Source: Arthrobacter hankyongi (lineage in GTDB: Bacteria; Actinomycetota; Actinomycetes; Actinomycetales; Micrococcaceae). From it: 64,000 bases of DNA. Below are positions 60,638 to 64,000 of this stretch, piece by piece. The notes under the pieces were generated by a model that was not told the DNA's origin, ran no database searches, and saw only the letters and a list, made by a program, of their open reading frames with translations. Positions within the stretch are counted from its first letter, which is position 1; every line of letters starts with the position of its first letter. The translations under genes were made by a program, and so were the position numbers. The DNA lies in assembly GCF_022012395.1 (NCBI RefSeq), contig NZ_JAKLTQ010000004.1:185008-249007 (forward strand), in the 5' to 3' direction.

Positions 60638-61378
60638 TCACTCGAGGTGCTCGTGCAGGAAGGCCAGCGTCCGGCGCCAGGCATCCTCGGCGGCGGCCGG
60701 GTTGTAGACCGCCGGATTGGTGTCGTTGAAAAAGGCATGGCCCGTCCCGGGGTAGACGTGCGCCTGGAAGTCCGCGCCGGTCTCGGCGAACCGCTGCCGC
60801 AGTGCGGGCAGCCCGTCCATCAGCCGCCGGTCCTGTTCCCCGTAGAACGCCAGCACCGGGCAGGCGATCCTGCCCAGTTCCTCCGGCCCCAGGTCGGCGC
60901 TGCCGTAGTAGGGCACGGCGGCTTGCAGCCGCGGTTCGGCAGCTGCCAGGGCGAAGGAGTACGTGCCGCCGAAACAGTAGCCGACGACGCCGGTCCGCCC
61001 CTCGCCTTCCGGCGCCGAATCCAGGTAGTCGAAGGATTCCTTCAGCGCGGCCTTGATCCGGGTGGCGGCCGCGGGTGCGTGCAGCGGAGCCGTCGCTTCA
61101 CGCAGCCGGGGCTGGGCCTGGGCGCGTTTGGCCGGGTCCGCCAGATCGGCGCCGAGCCTGCCGACGACGGCGGAGTCCAGCCCGCCGGCAGCCAGCAGGT
61201 CGGGGGCCAGGGCCAGATAGCCTTCGGCGGCGAATCTGTCCGCGACCTCCTTGATGTGGTCCACCAGACCCCAGATTTCGTGGATAACGATCAGGGCGCC
61301 GCGGATTTCATCCTCCGGGTAGCTCCGGTAGGCGCCGAACCCGCCGTCGCCGTTGCCAAGTTGGATCATTTCTCCCAT
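60638..61378 (-). CDS. dienelactone hydrolase-family protein
   Basis: A 246-residue alpha/beta hydrolase with the Cys-Asp-His triad of dienelactone hydrolase: Cys135 in VGYCFGG, Asp183 in YGEQDRR, His214 in GTGHAFF, and Glu34 in VIHEIWG. Being in line with catC, it may hydrolyse an enol-lactone of the 3-oxoadipate branch (dienelactone to maleylacetate, or 3-oxoadipate enol-lactone). A true PcaD would use Ser, so the first is favoured. Start ATG 61378; ATG 61369 is an alternative. Confidence 0.85.
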   Translation of the reverse strand: MGEMIQLGNGDGGFGAYRSYPEDEIRGALIVIHEIWGLVDHIKEVADRFAAEGYLALAPDLLAAGGLDSAVVGRLGADLADPAKRAQAQPRLREATAPLHAPAAATRIKAALKESFDYLDSAPEGEGRTGVVGYCFGGTYSFALAAAEPRLQAAVPYYGSADLGPEELGRIACPVLAFYGEQDRRLMDGLPALRQRFAETGADFQAHVYPGTGHAFFNDTNPAVYNPAAAEDAWRRTLAFLHEHLE

Positions 61379-61457
61379 GCGCGCCACCTTGGCACAGGTC
61401 CTCAAGACACGCCAGCCGGTAACCGGCCCAGGGCCTTCCGGCCCGCCGGGAGATCCC

Positions 61458-61736
61458 CTAACGGATATCCGAAGGGTGCTTCGCCAGCGGGATGACCTCG
61501 ATGTCCATGTACGGGAAGAGGGGCAGGCCGGAGAGGATCTCGTGCAGCTCGTCGTTGCTGTCGACGTCGAAAATGCTGTAGTTGGCATATTCGCCCACCA
61601 CCCGCCAGATGCCGGCCCACTTGCCCTGCCGCTGCAGGGTCTGCGAGTACTCCTTCTCCACGGCCTTGATCCTGCCGGCCTCTTCGGCGGGCATGTCGGC
61701 GGGAAGGTTGACGTCCATGCGGACCAGATAGATCAC
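61458..61736 (-). CDS. catC: muconolactone delta-isomerase
   Basis: A 92-residue isomerase of the catechol ortho-cleavage pathway, which turns muconolactone into 3-oxoadipate enol-lactone and forms decamers. The start MIYLVRMDVNLPADMP and GIWRVVGEYANYSIFDVDS match CatC closely. GGAGAACC precedes the ATG. It is divergent from catR-catB, unlike the common catBC order, and is followed by the dienelactone hydrolase-like gene. Confidence 0.93.
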   Translation of the reverse strand: MIYLVRMDVNLPADMPAEEAGRIKAVEKEYSQTLQRQGKWAGIWRVVGEYANYSIFDVDSNDELHEILSGLPLFPYMDIEVIPLAKHPSDIR

Positions 61737-61816
61737 TGTGGTTCTCCTTCGAGGGCGCGGTTGTGTTCAGTAGACCACGGACGCAGCAGCCGCCGCCTTT
61801 TGATATGCCAAGCGTC

Positions 61817-61833
61817 TTAATAGGCCCTAATAA
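61817..61833. promoter_or_regulatory. possible CatR operator
   Basis: The dyad TTAATAGG-C-CCTAATAA lies between divergent catC and catR, in a region much richer in A and T than its surroundings. It contains T-N11-A spacings typical for LysR-type sites. The match is by eye only. Confidence 0.4.
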
Positions 61834-61911
61834 AGTATTTCCGATTACTAATCCTTGCGTCCTAATCTTGAACCAGTGCTGCAGATCACAGGATGAAGGG
61901 GCGGTGGCGGA

Positions 61912-62808
61912 ATGGAGACCAGGCATCTGCGCTACTTCGTCGCCGTCGCCGAGGAGCGCCACTTCGGCCGTGCCGCCGCCCGCCTGCACATGGCCCAGCC
62001 GCCGCTGTCCCAGCAGATCAAGCAGCTCGAGGAACGGCTGGGCACCCGGCTGCTGAGCCGTTCCACGCGCAAGGTGGAACTGACCGCGGCCGGCGAACTT
62101 CTGCTTGAGCGCGGGCGCCGCATCCTTGAGGACCTGGACAGCCTCGAGTCGGACGTTGCCCAGGTGGGTGCGGGGGTGCGCGGTGTGCTGCGGGTCGGCT
62201 TCACCGGCTCGGCCACCTACCGGCTCATGCCGCAGATCGTGCGGGAGGCCAAGGAGAAGGTGCCGGGGCTCCTGCTGAATGTCCAGGGCGAGATGCTCAC
62301 ACCTCAGCTGGTAGCGGCGCTCGAAGACCATAGCCTGGACGTGGCGGTCCTGCGTCCGCCGGTGCGGTCGGCGGGGCTGGAACTGAAGTTCCTCAAACAC
62401 GATGAGCTGGTGGTCGCGCTCCCGGACGACTCGCCGTGGGCGGAATCCGGCATCCTGTCGCTGGAACAGCTGGCCGGCGAGCCGTTCGTGTCCTACCCGA
62501 TGGATTCGGCGGTGACCGGCATCTTCCTGGATGCGTGCCGCAAGACCGGGTTCTTCCCCCGGATCGTCCAGGAAGCCAAGGAGACCTCCACCCTGCTCTC
62601 CTTCGTTGCGGCCGGCGCCGGCATGGCCCTGATTCCGGCGACGACCAGGACCTTCGCGATCCGCGGTACGGTCTTCCGTCCGCTGCGCGATGCCCCGGTG
62701 GTGGATCTTGCCGTTGCCTGGCGGGCGGATGACCGCTCCCCGCTGCTGGCCAATTTCATTAGTCTTCTGGACTCCGTTTCCCAGCCTGCAAAGGACCTGA
62801 ACCAGTGA
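61912..62808 (+). CDS. catR: LysR-family regulator CatR-like
   Basis: A 298-residue LysR protein. The N-terminal helix-turn-helix is METRHLRYFVAVAEE to LSQQIKQLEERLG; the rest is the effector domain that binds cis,cis-muconate in CatR/BenM (LRVGFTGSATYRLMP). It overlaps catB by four bases and faces catC, so it is well placed to control both transcripts. The symbol is by homology and position. Confidence 0.87.
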   Translation: METRHLRYFVAVAEERHFGRAAARLHMAQPPLSQQIKQLEERLGTRLLSRSTRKVELTAAGELLLERGRRILEDLDSLESDVAQVGAGVRGVLRVGFTGSATYRLMPQIVREAKEKVPGLLLNVQGEMLTPQLVAALEDHSLDVAVLRPPVRSAGLELKFLKHDELVVALPDDSPWAESGILSLEQLAGEPFVSYPMDSAVTGIFLDACRKTGFFPRIVQEAKETSTLLSFVAAGAGMALIPATTRTFAIRGTVFRPLRDAPVVDLAVAWRADDRSPLLANFISLLDSVSQPAKDLNQ

Positions 62809-63911
62809 AGATCGAGCGTATCGAGGCCATTCCGTATTCCATTCCGTATGCCAAGCCGCTGAAGTTCGCCAGCGGCCAGGTCACGGAAGCCGATCATGTG
62901 CTCATCCGGGTGCACACCGACGCCGGCATCGTCGGCACCGCCGACACCCCGCCGCGCCCCTACACCTACGGCGAGACCCAGGACTCGATTGTCTCGGTGG
63001 TCACCAAGATTTTCGCCCCTGCCGTGGTCGGGCTGGACCCGCTGGAACGGCAGAAGGTGCAGCAGATCCTCTCCCGCACCATCCACAACCAGACAGCCAA
63101 GGGCGGCCTGGATATTGCGCTCTGGGACATCATCGGCCAGGCCACCAATACTCCTGTGACCGAGTTGCTCGGCGGCTACACGGACTCGATGCGGGTCTCG
63201 CACATGCTCGGCTTCCAGCCGGCGCAGGCGCTGCTGGACGAAGCCCTGCGCTTCCGCACCGAGTACGGTATCAACACCTTCAAGCTCAAGGTGGGCCGGC
63301 GGCCGCTGGCGCTGGATATCGAGGCCTGCCACGTGCTGCGCGAGGGGCTCGGCGAGGAAACCGAGCTTTATCTGGACGCCAACCGGGGCTGGACTGCCAA
63401 TGAAGCGCTCGAAGTGCTCCGCCGGACGGAAGGCCTGGGCCTGTCCCTGCTGGAGGAACCGTGCGACGCCAAGGAGGCGATGAGCCGGCGCCGCCTGGTC
63501 GACAAGTCACCGATTCCCGTGGTGGGCGACGAAAGCGTGCCGACGGCGGGGGACGCTTCCCGGGAACTGCTCTCCGGCGGCTGCAATGCGATCAGCATCA
63601 AGACCGCCCGCAGCGGCTTCACCGAGGCCCAGCAGATCCTGGGCCTGTGCACGGGACTGGGGGTCGACGTCGTGATGGGCAACCAGATCGACACCCAGAT
63701 CGGCACCGTCGCCACGGTGACCTTCGGTGCGGCGCATGAGGCAACCTCCCGCCGGGCCGGGGAACTGTCCAACTTCCTGGACATGAGCGATGATCTGCTG
63801 GCCGAACCGCTGGTGATCAAGGACGGCAGGATCGCCGCCCGCCAGGTCCCCGGCGTCGGCGCGGCGATCGACGAGGACAAGCTGGCGCACTACCGCCAGG
63901 ACAAGGCCTGA
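62805..63911 (+). CDS. catB: muconate cycloisomerase
   Basis: A 368-residue enolase-superfamily enzyme that turns cis,cis-muconate into muconolactone. The catalytic KxK is Lys160-Leu-Lys162, the Mg2+ ligands are Asp191, Glu217 and Asp242, and Lys266 is on the other side of the barrel. Its start overlaps the regulator stop by four bases. Chloromuconate-type enzymes look alike, but the neighbouring catC points to ordinary catechol breakdown. Confidence 0.94.
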   Translation: MKIERIEAIPYSIPYAKPLKFASGQVTEADHVLIRVHTDAGIVGTADTPPRPYTYGETQDSIVSVVTKIFAPAVVGLDPLERQKVQQILSRTIHNQTAKGGLDIALWDIIGQATNTPVTELLGGYTDSMRVSHMLGFQPAQALLDEALRFRTEYGINTFKLKVGRRPLALDIEACHVLREGLGEETELYLDANRGWTANEALEVLRRTEGLGLSLLEEPCDAKEAMSRRRLVDKSPIPVVGDESVPTAGDASRELLSGGCNAISIKTARSGFTEAQQILGLCTGLGVDVVMGNQIDTQIGTVATVTFGAAHEATSRRAGELSNFLDMSDDLLAEPLVIKDGRIAARQVPGVGAAIDEDKLAHYRQDKA

Positions 63912-63970
63912 CCCAACAGCCACTATCCACGTACTACCGAACCACCCAGCAACCCTACCGAAGGACAACC

Positions 63971-64000
63971 ATGACGACAGAGACCGAAGCCACCGCCGCT
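63971..64000 (+). CDS. start of the next gene, probably catechol 1,2-dioxygenase
   Basis: An ATG with GAAGGACA upstream opens a frame of ten codons (MTTETEATAA) before the window ends. The place right after catB is where catA is usual in actinobacteria. The identity is from position only. Confidence 0.5.
   Translation, partial: MTTETEATAA

Overview
The window is high-GC DNA from an actinomycete. The mix of genes (GluQRS, a FemX-type interpeptide-bridge ligase, Lrp and CsbD proteins, a short CspA, a GabD1-like aldehyde dehydrogenase, the catechol ortho-cleavage genes) fits a soil Arthrobacter-like member of the Micrococcaceae. This placement is inferred from gene content and protein style; there is no rRNA in the window.

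Layout. Positions 1-9.4 kb hold housekeeping and membrane genes: the C-terminal part of HrpB, a CitE-like lyase, an NmrA-type oxidoreductase, a GDSL esterase, an MFS exporter, a PEBP protein, DedA-like and DUF456 membrane proteins, and an Lrp regulator. A tRNA-Ala(CGC) lies at 9463-9535, followed by a strong terminator, a fragment of an alpha/beta hydrolase and two small tandem genes.

From 10.48 to 35.28 kb lies a catabolic island. It contains a ribose-type ABC importer (two permeases, one ATPase, one lipoprotein), an AraC-type regulator, a VAO-type flavoprotein oxidase divergent from an SDR, an OYE-type reductase, a TetR regulator, thiolase plus thioesterase, an OCD-type reductase plus DapA-like aldolase divergent from an aldehyde dehydrogenase, and a run of aromatic-ring enzymes: FAD hydroxylase, BphC-type extradiol dioxygenase, two FAH-family hydrolases, an orphan NMT1-like protein, a cupin and an acetoacetyl-CoA synthetase. 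Read as one pathway, a phenolic side chain is oxidised, the ring is hydroxylated and cleaved, a FAH enzyme releases an acylacetate, and acetoacetyl-CoA synthetase and thiolase send it to acetyl-CoA. The substrate is not determined.

The most interesting signal is regulatory. Seven intergenic sites in this island share an 11-bp dyad of the form WACG-N3-CGNA (five are WACG-N3-CGTA), one in each promoter region except that of the oxidase/SDR pair. The TetR gene at 20826 has such a site 30 bp before its start and is the likely regulator. The oxidase/SDR promoter and the AraC-regulator leader instead share a different dyad, CGTGCAC-N6-GTGCRCG, and the AraC gene is preceded by an overlapping 24-codon reading frame.

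From 35.3 kb on, ordinary chromosome returns: a membrane-anchored VOC protein, secreted and membrane proteins of unknown role, CsbD, Amt, GluQRS, a secreted HExxH protein, a PspA-like protein, CspA head-to-head with a fatty acid desaturase, an MFS transporter, an ArsR/SRPBCC pair, an aldo-keto reductase, a lactate-oxidase-family enzyme, a PanE-like reductase, an HMG-CoA-lyase/CoA-transferase operon and FemX. The right end holds catechol ortho-cleavage genes: catC and a dienelactone-hydrolase-like gene on one strand, catR-catB on the other, followed by the first ten codons of a further gene, probably catA.
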